DNA of 56,289 nucleotides from NCBI RefSeq assembly GCF_023656415.1, contig NZ_JAMOIL010000026.1, positions 1-56,289 of the forward strand. The letters run 5' to 3'. The stretch comes from Nocardioides bruguierae. Lineage in GTDB: Bacteria > Actinomycetota > Actinomycetes > Propionibacteriales > Nocardioidaceae. The notes beneath the pieces are model-generated. The model worked only from the letters and a program-made list of their open reading frames with translations, did no database searches and was not told the DNA's origin. Position numbers and translations under genes: made by a program. The stretch's first letter is position 1. Every line of letters starts with the position of its first letter. Shown here one piece after another: positions 15,710 through 23,432 of this stretch.

Positions 15710-16357
15710 TCACGCGGCGCACGAGGTCTTGTCCTTGAGCTGAATCCTGGCGACCATCCAGTCTCGGCCCCGCGGCCGGTCCATCTCGATGACGATCGGG
15801 GTGACCAGGTGGCGCGGCGTAGCGCCCGCGACGACTTCTCCGTCCTGCGTCACGCGCACCCGGGAGTAGTCGTTGCACTGGCGGATCACCACGACTTGGC
15901 GCCCGATGCTCGTGGCCCGACGGTCGAGCGCTGTCGGCCCGCGCTCGACTCGAACGCCGCCGTCGTCGTAGGTCTCCGCCAGAGCGCGCGTACGCAGCTG
16001 CGCTTGCATGTCGTACTCCGCGAACACCGCGCGGGCACCTGGAGTGTCGACCCCTGCGCGATAGATCCGCGCCGTCTTGTGCGAGTACTCGATCCATCGA
16101 GACAGCGCGGCGTCGTAGCGCTGCAGCTGCCCTGGCGAGAACCGAGACCGCCACGCCTCACCGTCGCCCGTCGGCTGGCCGGCAGGTGATGCTTCCTCAG
16201 TGGCCGACGTGGACTCGCTGGGGCCCGTCGAAGGCGTTGGCTCAGCCGCTATCGGTTCATCGCCCGAGCAGCCCCCGAGCGCGAGAGCGACACCGATCGA
16301 GGCCGCGATCCACCACAGCCGCCCCGCGACTCCCGTCGCGGCTTCCGGCGATGCCAT
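15710..16357 (-). CDS. Putative lipoprotein, first gene of the pilus operon
   Basis: The protein has 215 residues with a lipoprotein signal (VAGRLWWIAASIGVALALGGC) whose lipobox LGGC would anchor it outside. An acidic Ser/Thr/Pro linker and a domain of about 150 residues follow (RYDAALSRWIEYSHKTARIYRAGV, then a beta-rich end with QCNDYSR and KTSC). The front of this domain resembles secreted helical proteins seen in actinobacterial conjugative elements, but I cannot name it. The ATG at 16357 was chosen because the longer frame upstream adds only unlikely N-terminal residues before the signal peptide. Confidence 0.65.
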   Translation of the reverse strand: MASPEAATGVAGRLWWIAASIGVALALGGCSGDEPIAAEPTPSTGPSESTSATEEASPAGQPTGDGEAWRSRFSPGQLQRYDAALSRWIEYSHKTARIYRAGVDTPGARAVFAEYDMQAQLRTRALAETYDDGGVRVERGPTALDRRATSIGRQVVVIRQCNDYSRVRVTQDGEVVAGATPRHLVTPIVIEMDRPRGRDWMVARIQLKDKTSCAA

Positions 16358-16527
16358 CCCGAGTACGCATCCATCCGACTCTCCCGAAAGTAAAGAGATT
16401 CGATCAGTGTGCGCACGGACGGGCTTGACTGTCACGCCCCAATTTCGAGGCTGTGGATATCTGCGCGGCGTCCACACCTGACAGTGGAGGCCACGCGATC
16501 TGGCCGAGGATCGGCTGACCTCGGATC
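16358..16527. promoter_or_regulatory. Divergent intergenic region between pilus operon and plus-strand genes
   Basis: The 170 bases separate the start of the long minus-strand pilus operon from plus-strand genes, so promoters for both directions should be here. A locally AT-rich stretch (about 16388-16405) lies just upstream of the lipoprotein gene. I see no strong consensus boxes. Confidence 0.3.
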
Positions 16528-16872
16528 ATGAGCCCACACCACGAGTCCACTCCAGGACGCCACCACGTTCTTGCCATGAGCACGCTCGTGGCGCTTCTCG
16601 CCAGCGACGATCTCCCCCGTCGAGTCCGGCCCAGCCTCGGACTCTGTCGAGCCAGCTTGATCGACCTGCGCAGCCCAGACGCGATCACGGTCATCCCCCT
16701 CGATCCGACGCTGCAGGGCCTGACCACGGCCATCGATCAGGTCGCGAGCCACCTCGCTGCCATCACCCGCACCCATCCGCAGGACGCCGGCCGCACCGCC
16801 GCAGCCCTCCGGTGGTTGGAGATCGCACGCAGAGCTGCCGCCGAGGAGCGGACCGACCCAACGCCACCGTGA
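16528..16872 (+). CDS. Hypothetical protein
   Basis: The protein has 114 residues, or 98 if it starts at the internal ATG 16576 (MSTLVALLASDDLPRR). It appears soluble and helical toward the C-terminus (AAALRWLEIARRAAAEERTD). I recognise no family. Reading on the opposite strand also gives open frames, so the case rests on codon composition and on the plus-strand genes following 58 bases later. Confidence 0.4.
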   Translation: MSPHHESTPGRHHVLAMSTLVALLASDDLPRRVRPSLGLCRASLIDLRSPDAITVIPLDPTLQGLTTAIDQVASHLAAITRTHPQDAGRTAAALRWLEIARRAAAEERTDPTPP

Positions 16873-16930
16873 CCGGGCAGCGTCGACTTTCGTCGAGCGA
16901 CAGGAGCCACTTCACGTCGCCTCTGGTGGC

Positions 16931-18310
16931 ATGAACCCCAGACCGACCACCTACGGCGAGCACGCGGAGAACGTCGCCGGCGCTCTGACCCGCCTCATGT
17001 CGGGTGCCTCGATCCCGACCGAGGAGTCCGACGTGGATCAGTTGCTGTTCTACCGCGACGTCGTCGCAGACAGCCTGCGCCAGCGACTGCACGACCTGGC
17101 ACTGCTGCCGGTCGTCGACCGAGCCCAACGCGCCCCAGCAGCCTGGGCGACGAAGCAGGAAGAGCTGTTGCCGACCGCGGTGGCCGCGATCGCCAGCGAG
17201 CTGCCCCGGCGGCCACCCCCGGCCGTTCGACCCATGGACCTGTTCGCCCGCCGCAGCGACGACCCGGCCGTCGGCTTGTGGCGCACTGCCGCCGTGGAGT
17301 CGATGAGCGCCAGCCACGTGCTCTCCACGTCGTCCGACCGGACATGGCGCCAGCAAGAGTCCGCTCGCTGGCACGTGCTGCGCGATGTGTCGACCACGCT
17401 GGAGAGCCTCCTGATCCTGGACGACGCGCTCCGCGAGGTCGGGCTGCGCAACGAGCACGATGCCCCCGTCCCGAGCATGGACGCCACCACACGCCGCGCG
17501 GTCCTCAGCCAGACCACGAGACTGGCAGGCTGGTTTGCCCCGAGCGAGCCCACCGACCACGCCGTCGCCGCCCCCGACACCCCGGCGCCGACACGCCACG
17601 CCACGCCGGTCCACCTGGTGAAGCGTGCGGCCGACCTTCCTGGCGCACAGCGCGCCCTGGCGTCCTCTCTACGCGCCCGAACAGCCACCAACACCGGATT
17701 CGCCGACGAGCCACACATCACCGCGACCTCAGCCAGACACCTGGTGAGCGGGCAGCTGTTCGTCCTCGACCTGGCACGTCGACTGGCTCCCCAGCCCATA
17801 TCCCCCGGCGGCGCGGTCGACATCATGAACCAGTCGCTCACACAGGTCGACCGACAGATTCAGCGCTTGATCGACCTCGATCCTTCGCGCAGCGAGGCTA
17901 CAGCCCTCCCCTTTCTCCAGCAGGCCGAGATCGTCACATCACTTCATCGGCTTCTCCGAGACCGACAGCTCCACCCCCTCACCCCCGCCCAGGCCGACGA
18001 ATGGGGCGAGACAACCCGCGCTGCCACTCACGCGCTCGCCGTGTCCCTGCGGCGCGAGCTGCTCCGCGACGACAGCAACCTGCGCATCGACGACCTCACC
18101 GGTTCGGTGGGGCCGACACGGGTGCTGCGACGCTCCGCGCTCGAGTGCGCCGTGACAGCGCTGATTGCGGCGACGCGTGAGCCGGCCTCCGCCGCCACGA
18201 CGGTGACCATCCAGCGCGCTGTCCTGCGCTGCGCCCTTGACGAGACACCGCCACTGCAGGCCGGTGCCCTCCCCGTCTCGAGCCACCGACACTCCACGCC
18301 CTCTCGATGA
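16931..18310 (+). CDS. Hypothetical protein of the integrative element
   Basis: The protein has 459 residues and is soluble, with no membrane segment or signal peptide. It is almost entirely alpha-helical by appearance, with repeated Arg/Leu-rich helices (RDVVADSLRQRLHDLALLPVVDRAQ; AWHVLRD-like, DVSTTLESLLILDDALREVG; DIMNQSLTQVDRQIQRLIDLD). A Pro/Ala/Thr-rich spacer lies at about 208-228. No enzymatic motif is visible. Its stop overlaps the start of the excisionase-like HTH gene (ATGA), a coupling that suggests a role in maintenance, replication or transfer of the element. Function unknown. Confidence 0.7.
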   Translation: MNPRPTTYGEHAENVAGALTRLMSGASIPTEESDVDQLLFYRDVVADSLRQRLHDLALLPVVDRAQRAPAAWATKQEELLPTAVAAIASELPRRPPPAVRPMDLFARRSDDPAVGLWRTAAVESMSASHVLSTSSDRTWRQQESARWHVLRDVSTTLESLLILDDALREVGLRNEHDAPVPSMDATTRRAVLSQTTRLAGWFAPSEPTDHAVAAPDTPAPTRHATPVHLVKRAADLPGAQRALASSLRARTATNTGFADEPHITATSARHLVSGQLFVLDLARRLAPQPISPGGAVDIMNQSLTQVDRQIQRLIDLDPSRSEATALPFLQQAEIVTSLHRLLRDRQLHPLTPAQADEWGETTRAATHALAVSLRRELLRDDSNLRIDDLTGSVGPTRVLRRSALECAVTALIAATREPASAATTVTIQRAVLRCALDETPPLQAGALPVSSHRHSTPSR

Positions 18311-18501
18311 AAGCGACCACCATGACGTCCGCCGTGCACCTGACCGTCCCGCAGCTGTGTGAGGAACTCGGGATCTCCCGATCCACCTTCTACGACTGGC
18401 GAGCAGCACACCGCGCTCCGCGATGCATCAAGCTCCCCAACGGCGCCATCCGCGTGCGCCGCACCGACCTCGACGAATGGTTAGCCCTACAGGAGGACTG
18501 A
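18307..18501 (+). CDS. Excisionase/AlpA-like MerR-type HTH protein
   Basis: The protein has 64 residues. The HTH_17 pattern is clear: LTVPQLCEELGISRSTFYDWRAAHRAPRCIKLPNGAIRVRRTDLDEWLA, a winged helix-turn-helix with the terminal DLDEWL signature. Such proteins act as excisionases or as activators of integrative elements. ATG overlaps the stop of the preceding gene by four bases; a second ATG six codons in (MTSAVHLTV) could also serve. It lies 1.5 kb from the integrase, on the same strand. Confidence 0.85.
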   Translation: MKATTMTSAVHLTVPQLCEELGISRSTFYDWRAAHRAPRCIKLPNGAIRVRRTDLDEWLALQED

Positions 18502-18629
18502 CCCATGTCGAAGCCATGAGCATCATGCGCGCCGGCGTCACTGACGATGACCAGAGCCACCAAACTGAACCGACTCGAACGTCCGGCGGCACAGCTGAGG
18601 GGTCGAGAAATCTCGCACACAATAGGTCG

Positions 18630-19331
18630 TCAGCAGTACGGCAACCGGCCAGCACGATCGCAGACGACCATGTCCCATGAAACTTTCAACTCGAAAGCCT
18701 CGCCATCCGCCTCATAATTGATAGTGAAGTTGGGGATTCGAGCCCCAGCCTTTCCACTAGGGATGACGATTACCAGCTCTTGAATCTCCGTCTGCGGTAC
18801 CTGCGACCGACCCAAGGCGCTGACCGCCGCCGAAACTTCGTCGCAATCCCCAGAAACCCGCACGCCGGAAATCGATCTCGAGAACTCCCCGGGAGGCGTC
18901 TCAAAACCCACGTACGGCTGACTGAACTCCGGCGGCGAACCCAAGCCGAACGCGATCGGAGCGTAATGACCCCGGTCGCCCTCTTCTGCCAAGCTGACCC
19001 GATCTGGCGTCACGGTGCGAATCCACGCCGCCACGCCAGGCGGCGAGCCTTTCGGGAACGCCACTGAATCGAGGGATATTGCGGCAGAACCGCTGGTCGA
19101 ACACAACAGGAAGGCTCCGAATGTCGCTGTGACATGGGCATACCCTTTGGGGCGATCAACGGAAGCCCCGCCACCCTGCCCATCGACACCGACCGACAGA
19201 GGTCCCACCGCATTCGGAGAAGATTTATTCCCCGCAATCGGCGCGTTTAGCTGCGCACAGTTCGCCAGCAGGCCAAGTGCGATCAGGCAGACGAAACTGA
19301 GCACCAATACGCTTTTGCGCAGCCCATTCAT
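18630..19331 (-). CDS. Putative secreted/lipoprotein, element cargo, unknown function
   Basis: The protein has 233 residues. The N-terminus MNGLRKSVLVLSFVCLIALGLLANC is a signal peptide with a poor lipobox (Asn before Cys), so lipid attachment is possible but unsure. The mature part is mixed alpha/beta with a further Cys pair near the end (VVCDRAGRLPYC) and Cys at CSTSGS and GDCDE. I recognise no family. Base composition is clearly lower in GC than the surroundings, and it faces opposite to its neighbours, both signs of recent acquisition. It ends 128 bases beyond the HTH gene in convergent orientation. Confidence 0.65.
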   Translation of the reverse strand: MNGLRKSVLVLSFVCLIALGLLANCAQLNAPIAGNKSSPNAVGPLSVGVDGQGGGASVDRPKGYAHVTATFGAFLLCSTSGSAAISLDSVAFPKGSPPGVAAWIRTVTPDRVSLAEEGDRGHYAPIAFGLGSPPEFSQPYVGFETPPGEFSRSISGVRVSGDCDEVSAAVSALGRSQVPQTEIQELVIVIPSGKAGARIPNFTINYEADGEAFELKVSWDMVVCDRAGRLPYC

Positions 19332-19619
19332 TCGGGCGCCCGCTCCATCACCTTTGACGCCGATAGAGGGTCGTCACCACCATTGCCACACATCCGCCGG
19401 CCCTGCTTTCCGATATTGTAAACCAGCCGCATTCTAAGGGCGTCCACGATCCGCCCACCCCTATCTATTCAGCTGATGCAGTGGGCTGGAACGTAGCACT
19501 AAAGCATCAGCATTAAGCCTCGGGCCATCACATCGCAGCTGCGCCGTCAGACTGGACTAGACGGCAATATTTCGCATTGTCACCGCTGCTCCAGTCAGGA
19601 TAATGAGTGGTATAGGCGA
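19332..19619. other. Intergenic, AT-richer stretch without a gene
   Basis: The 288 bases have a distinctly lower GC content than the rest. They lie upstream of the minus-strand lipoprotein and presumably hold its promoter. In-frame stops are frequent and I see no gene. Confidence 0.5.
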
Positions 19620-19703
19620 AGGCGTCGGGGCGCGCCCCCGGCGGTTGAACACTGGTCCCAGCAGCGCCCACTGCTCGTCAGTCAGGTCAGTTGAGTACGC
19701 CAT
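19620..19703 (-). pseudogene. Remnant of an IS5-type transposase N-terminus
   Basis: Reading the minus strand from ATG at 19703 gives MAYSTDLTDEQWALLGPVFN followed by RRGRAPTP, the unmistakable start of IS5-family (DUF4096-type) transposases. After about 28 codons the similarity ends in an unrelated sequence that soon meets a stop. No other part of the transposase is visible nearby, so only a stub remains. Confidence 0.75.
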
Positions 19704-19991
19704 GGCTCAGACGGTGCCGTCGGGGTTGACTGGCGCAGTCGAAGCTAAATGGGACACACCCAGTGAGACCCCGCCACCTCGGTCAGCTCACTTTCAAGCG
19801 CCCGACGCGCTATGCCTCATCCGGAGACGGCGGGCAAGAGCGCATGTGGAGCGCCCCCTGACGGTGGGGCTTCAACGATGGCGCTCGGCCCGCGCGGATA
19901 CCTCCACAAGGCACTCAACTATCCACAGCCGAGACCGCTGGCGAAGCGCCAGCCGGCCGAGCACGGCACGGTCTGCAGCAAGGAGGCCGAG
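19704..19991. other. Leader region between transposase stub and integrase
   Basis: The 288 bases upstream of the integrase are open in the integrase frame, but the strong ribosome site and family N-terminus place the real start at 19992. No other gene is seen. The part next to 19703 may be old insertion-sequence end, but I find no clear inverted terminal repeat. Confidence 0.4.
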
Positions 19992-21374
19992 ATGGCAGAT
20001 GCAGAGACGACATTCGACGTGCGCGTGTGGGGCGTGACCCCCTACCGGGGACGTCGAGGAACCACCTACAGCCTCCGCTGGCGTGCGGGCGGGGAGCGGT
20101 TTCACCGCACCTTTGCCAGTCGCAAACTTGCAGATGGCCTTCGCGCGGAACTGCTCGTAGCGGTCCGCCGCGGAGAGCCCTTCTCCATCAGGACGGGGAT
20201 GCCATCGCCGCCTCAGCCAGATCAGCCTGAGGTCACGTTCCTTGCGTGGTGCCGACAGTACTGCGCCACGAAGTGGCCCGACATTTCCCCCCAACATCGT
20301 AAGAGCTTGGCGGAGACGCTGGCGCGCGCGAACGTCACCATGCTGCCCGACCGCCATGACTCGCCGGACCCTGATGCCCTCCGGCGCGGTCTCTACCGAG
20401 GGGCATTCGGCAGCCCGACCGACCGCCCAGCACTCGATTCCGAGCCTCTGACGTTGGCTTGGGCAGATCGCCACTCGCCACCCCTCCAGATCCTGAGTGA
20501 GATAGGTGTCATCAGGCATGTCGTCAGTGAGCTAGCCACCAACTTGGACGGCAGCAAAGCCGCCTCGACTACGAGTGCCCGTCGCCGAGCCGTACTGCAC
20601 GGGTGCCTGCAGGCCGCAGTCCACGAGGGACTCCTGCCGGAGAATCCACTCGTCCGAGTCCCCCGAACCCGCAAGACCCGCCATGCTGCTGTCGACCGCA
20701 GAGTGGTGATCAACCCTGATCAGGCTCGCGCCATTCTCGACGCTGTTCGACGAGTCTCACCTGAGCTCGAGTCGTACTTCGCCTGCCTCTACTACGCCGG
20801 GCTGCGACCCGCGGAGGCGCGGAACCTCCGCCTGGTCAACTGCCACCTCCCGAGCGCGGGCTGGGGCCGCCTGACTCTGACAGGCTCCTACCAGTCCGTG
20901 GGAGGTGCCTTCACTGACGGTGGCGTCTCCGGTGAGGAGCGGGAGCTCAAGCATCGCGATCCGGCTGAGAGCAGAGAGGTCCCGGCACACCCCCAGCTCG
21001 TCCAGGCCCTACGGCGCCATGTCCAGGAGTTCACGCGTAGCAGCGACGGGCGCTTGTTCGTCAACCGGACTGGGACTTCAGGCGTCCCACTCCCGCCCCC
21101 GCACGAGTCCCCCGTGTCGATGAGCACCGTCTACCGCGCCTGGCACCGAGCCCGAGCAGAGGCCCTCGGCACGAGCGACTCCTTCCTCGCGCGCCGCCCC
21201 TACGACCTGCGGCACGCCGCTGTGTCGACCTGGCTCAACGCTGGAGTACCCGCAGCCCAAGTCGCCGACTGGGCCGGCCACACGGTCGCCGTTCTCCTGA
21301 CCGTCTACGCCAAGTGCATCGACGGCGAGCAAGATGCCGCCCTCAAGCGCATCGAGCAGGCCACTGCTCGCTAG
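19992..21374 (+). CDS. int: Tyrosine recombinase (integrase)
   Basis: The protein has 460 residues. The N-terminus holds an arm-binding/AP2-like stretch (TTYSLRWRAGGERFHRTFASRKLADGLRAELLVAVRRGEPF), then a core-binding domain and the catalytic domain with the first Arg in YYAGLRPAEARNLR, HxxR box in PYDLRHAAVSTWLNAG, His in DWAGHTV and the nucleophile in VYAKC. It catalyses integration and excision of the element. The start at 19992 is fixed by AAGGAGG nine bases upstream. Its C-terminal end faces the tRNA-Arg 3' end 184 bases away, the normal position relative to the attachment site. Confidence 0.92.
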   Translation: MADAETTFDVRVWGVTPYRGRRGTTYSLRWRAGGERFHRTFASRKLADGLRAELLVAVRRGEPFSIRTGMPSPPQPDQPEVTFLAWCRQYCATKWPDISPQHRKSLAETLARANVTMLPDRHDSPDPDALRRGLYRGAFGSPTDRPALDSEPLTLAWADRHSPPLQILSEIGVIRHVVSELATNLDGSKAASTTSARRRAVLHGCLQAAVHEGLLPENPLVRVPRTRKTRHAAVDRRVVINPDQARAILDAVRRVSPELESYFACLYYAGLRPAEARNLRLVNCHLPSAGWGRLTLTGSYQSVGGAFTDGGVSGEERELKHRDPAESREVPAHPQLVQALRRHVQEFTRSSDGRLFVNRTGTSGVPLPPPHESPVSMSTVYRAWHRARAEALGTSDSFLARRPYDLRHAAVSTWLNAGVPAAQVADWAGHTVAVLLTVYAKCIDGEQDAALKRIEQATAR

Positions 21375-21600
21375 TTCTTCGGAGGCATTCATGCCCGGTT
21401 GGCGGCGACTGCTTGCCGCGGTCCGTGCGGAATACGTGCAGAAGTTCTGAACTGATCACTCACGCCGAGCACCGTCCGATAGACGAGTCGACGTCGATCG
21501 CACTACTGCCGGCGACATCGCTGCAGGTCAGGGCCAGGGTCTACGTAGGTCACCTAGGTGCCCCAGGTAGGAGTCGAACCTACGACCTTTCGCTTAGGAG
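21375..21600. other. Probable attachment site region (att) at the 3' half of tRNA-Arg
   Basis: Between the integrase stop and the tRNA 3' end lie 184 bases without a gene. Next to the tRNA are two short palindromes, CTACGTAG (21541-21548) and CACCTAGGTG (21551-21560), the second running into the last bases of the tRNA. Tyrosine integrases commonly recombine in the anticodon-to-3' part of tRNA genes, so the core should be inside 21559-21600. The second att copy would lie left of the window. Confidence 0.55.
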
Positions 21601-21631
21601 GCGGCTGCTCTATCCACTGAGCTACTGGGGC
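21559..21631 (-). tRNA. tRNA-Arg (anticodon CCT)
   Basis: The 73 bases fold as a cloverleaf: acceptor GCCCCAG/CTGGGGC, D stem GCTC/GAGC, anticodon loop CTCCTAA with anticodon CCT, T stem GTAGG/CCTAC with loop TTCGACT and discriminator A; CCA is not encoded. The anticodon stem is odd: only the three loop-side pairs form (C29-G41, G30-C40, C31-G39) while G27-A43 and C28-A42 are mismatched. Both mismatched bases are on the 3' side, the part likely replaced during element integration. Confidence 0.88.
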
Positions 21632-22142
21632 GCGGCCCCGCAGGGCCGGACCCATCTTGGCAGGTGGGGAGCCGCTGACCCGAACCGGCTCGGGGCAGCG
21701 CGGTCAGGGCGGAAAAGCGGCGCCGCGTCCGGCGGGTCCGTGGCGGACCTGCCGGACGCGGAGCGTTCCGGGCGACACCGTTGGCGCCGGCACGTCGCGG
21801 TGCCCACCTCCCGGTCGACCGACGGTTGCTGCGTGAGAACCGGTGGACGGCGTCGGGGCCCTGCGTGAGGGCCCGGTGGCCACGTCTGCGACACCTGTTC
21901 GATGCCCCGCATCGGTACTGGTCAATCCCACCCGACCGGGTAGCGGACGCATTCAGTCCGTGATCTGGGGCACAGGCAGGTGCCCACGTGGGAGACCCCC
22001 GACCGTCGGTCCTGCCGGAACCCGACGATCGGAGGCGCTGTGGGGGGGTGGGCGGGGTGGACGTCGGGGGCGAAGCGAGTCCACCCCGCCACGGGAGCCG
22101 CGCGGCAGTCAGGGGTGGTGAGGGCCGCGCGGCAGCCAGGGG
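21632..22142. other. Gene-free region between tRNA-Arg and monooxygenase cluster, with hairpin and direct repeat
   Basis: No convincing gene is present in these 511 bases. The part nearest the monooxygenase stop contains a strong hairpin and a 20-base direct repeat, listed separately. A tRNA promoter should lie just above 21631, but I cannot point to its boxes. Confidence 0.5.
22051..22090 (-). terminator. Hairpin, probable terminator of the monooxygenase operon
   Basis: A perfect 12-base stem (GGCGGGGTGGAC at 22051-22062, GTCCACCCCGCC at 22079-22090) with a 16-base loop lies 50-90 bases downstream of the last monooxygenase gene on the minus strand. There is no U-run, as is usual for actinobacterial terminators. 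Confidence 0.55.
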
Positions 22143-22143
22143 T
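22097..22143. repeat. 20-base direct repeat after the monooxygenase stop
   Basis: GCCGCGCGGCAGTCAGGGGT at 22097-22116 recurs at 22124-22143 with one mismatch (T to C). The second copy touches the stop codon of the monooxygenase gene. Each copy contains the palindrome GCCGCGCGGC, so each can form its own small hairpin. Confidence 0.6.
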
Positions 22144-23411
22144 CAGGCACCGGTGAGGCGCCCTCGGAAGGTGCCGGACGCGGCGACCGGCCCGCCGCCG
22201 CGCACCGGACGCTCGAACAGCCCGCGCGACTCCAGCTCGGGGACGAGGCCGTCGAGCACCTCGTCCAGGTAGCGACGCGTGATGATGCCGCCACCACCGT
22301 GGAAGAGCAGGAACCCGTCGCCGCCCACCTCCTCCATCGCCGCCTCCATCTGGTCGGCGACGGTGGCGGGGCTGCCGCACAGGTCGAGCGAGGTGGACTC
22401 GCCGGAGTTGCCGAGCACCTCGCGCAGCGAGGAGTCCTTGGTGAGCCGCTTGAACGTGTCGAGGATCGACTGCGCACCGTTGGTGGTGGCGTCCTCCGGC
22501 ACGGGCTCGTCCTCGTCGAACTTCGAGAAGTCGATCTCGGAGATGTTGGAGAGCTGCACGATGCGCCGCAGGTAGTTGTCGGTCGCGTCGGAGTACATGC
22601 GGGCCCGCTTGGCCTGCGCCTCCTCGTCGGTCTCGCCCAGGATCGGCGTCACCATGTACAGGACGCGGCAGCGGTCCGGGTCTCCCCCGCTCTCCGCGAT
22701 GCGCGAGCGGATGCCGTCGCGGTACGCCTTCATCGCCTCGACGCCGACCGGCACCGAGACGATCAGGTCGGCCCACTCCGCGGCGAAGTCCATGCCCGCC
22801 TTCGAGCCACCGGCCTGGCACAGCACCGGACGGTCCTGCACCGGCATCGGCGAGCCCGGCGAGACCACCTGGTTGAAGCGTCCGTCGTGGTCGACCGCGC
22901 CCTGCCAGGCGGAGGTGACGACGTCGAGGTACTCGTGGGCGCGGGCGTAGCGCTCGTCGTGCTCCCACAGCTTCTCCAGGCCGACGTTCTGCGCGGCGAG
23001 GTCCTCGAAGGAGGTGACGATGTTCCAGCCGGCGCGGCCGTTGCTCAGCTCGTCCAGCGAGGCCTGCAGCCGCGCGAGCCGCTCCGGCGGATAGAGGCTG
23101 GTCGACATCGTGGTGACGATGCCGAGGCGGTCGGTGGCCTGCGCGATCGCGGCGGCCAGCGGCAGCGGGTCGTGCTTGGGCGACTTCACCGTGGCCATGA
23201 ACTCGGCGGTCATGTCGCCGCCGTAGTTCTCGGGCACGACCGAGGAGTCCTCGAGCATGATGAAGTCGATGCCGGCGCGGTCCAGCGTGCGGGCCATGTC
23301 CACGTAGAACTGGCCGTCCTGCCAGGCGGCGGGCTGGCCGCCGTGGAAGGGACGGTTCCAGCCGGTCGGCATGTAGTTGACGAACCAGCCGAGGGTGAGC
23401 GGCTTGCCCAT
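22143..23411 (-). CDS. LLM-class FMN-dependent monooxygenase, NtaA/DszA family (copy 3)
   Basis: The protein has 422 residues and is a luciferase-like TIM barrel. Family features are LGWFVNYMPTGWNRPF, FIMLEDSS, GIVTTMSTSLYPPERLARLQASLDELSNGRAGWNIVTS, the substrate/flavin loop GLEKLWEHDERYARAHEYLDVV, VLCQAGGSKAGMDFAAEWAD and the C-terminal EVGGDGFLLFHGGGGIITRRYLDEVLDGLVPELESRG. Members of this NtaA/SnaA/DszA group use FMNH2 from a separate reductase and O2 to cleave C-N or C-S bonds; the substrate cannot be read from sequence. It is the last gene of the operon, 21 bases after the compact homolog. Two flavin reductases at 31892-32886 are the likely partners. Confidence 0.9.
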   Translation of the reverse strand: MGKPLTLGWFVNYMPTGWNRPFHGGQPAAWQDGQFYVDMARTLDRAGIDFIMLEDSSVVPENYGGDMTAEFMATVKSPKHDPLPLAAAIAQATDRLGIVTTMSTSLYPPERLARLQASLDELSNGRAGWNIVTSFEDLAAQNVGLEKLWEHDERYARAHEYLDVVTSAWQGAVDHDGRFNQVVSPGSPMPVQDRPVLCQAGGSKAGMDFAAEWADLIVSVPVGVEAMKAYRDGIRSRIAESGGDPDRCRVLYMVTPILGETDEEAQAKRARMYSDATDNYLRRIVQLSNISEIDFSKFDEDEPVPEDATTNGAQSILDTFKRLTKDSSLREVLGNSGESTSLDLCGSPATVADQMEAAMEEVGGDGFLLFHGGGGIITRRYLDEVLDGLVPELESRGLFERPVRGGGPVAASGTFRGRLTGA

Positions 23412-23432
23412 GGTGATGTCTCCTGGAGGTTC

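Noticed and set aside
16404..16776. Minus-strand frames opposite the first plus-strand hypothetical gene
   Set aside because: They have poor codon composition, no ribosome site and no similarity; the plus-strand reading fits better with the following genes.
18505..18519. Tiny frame MSKP after the excisionase-like gene
   Set aside because: It has only four codons and is probably meaningless despite the AGGAGG-like stretch before it.
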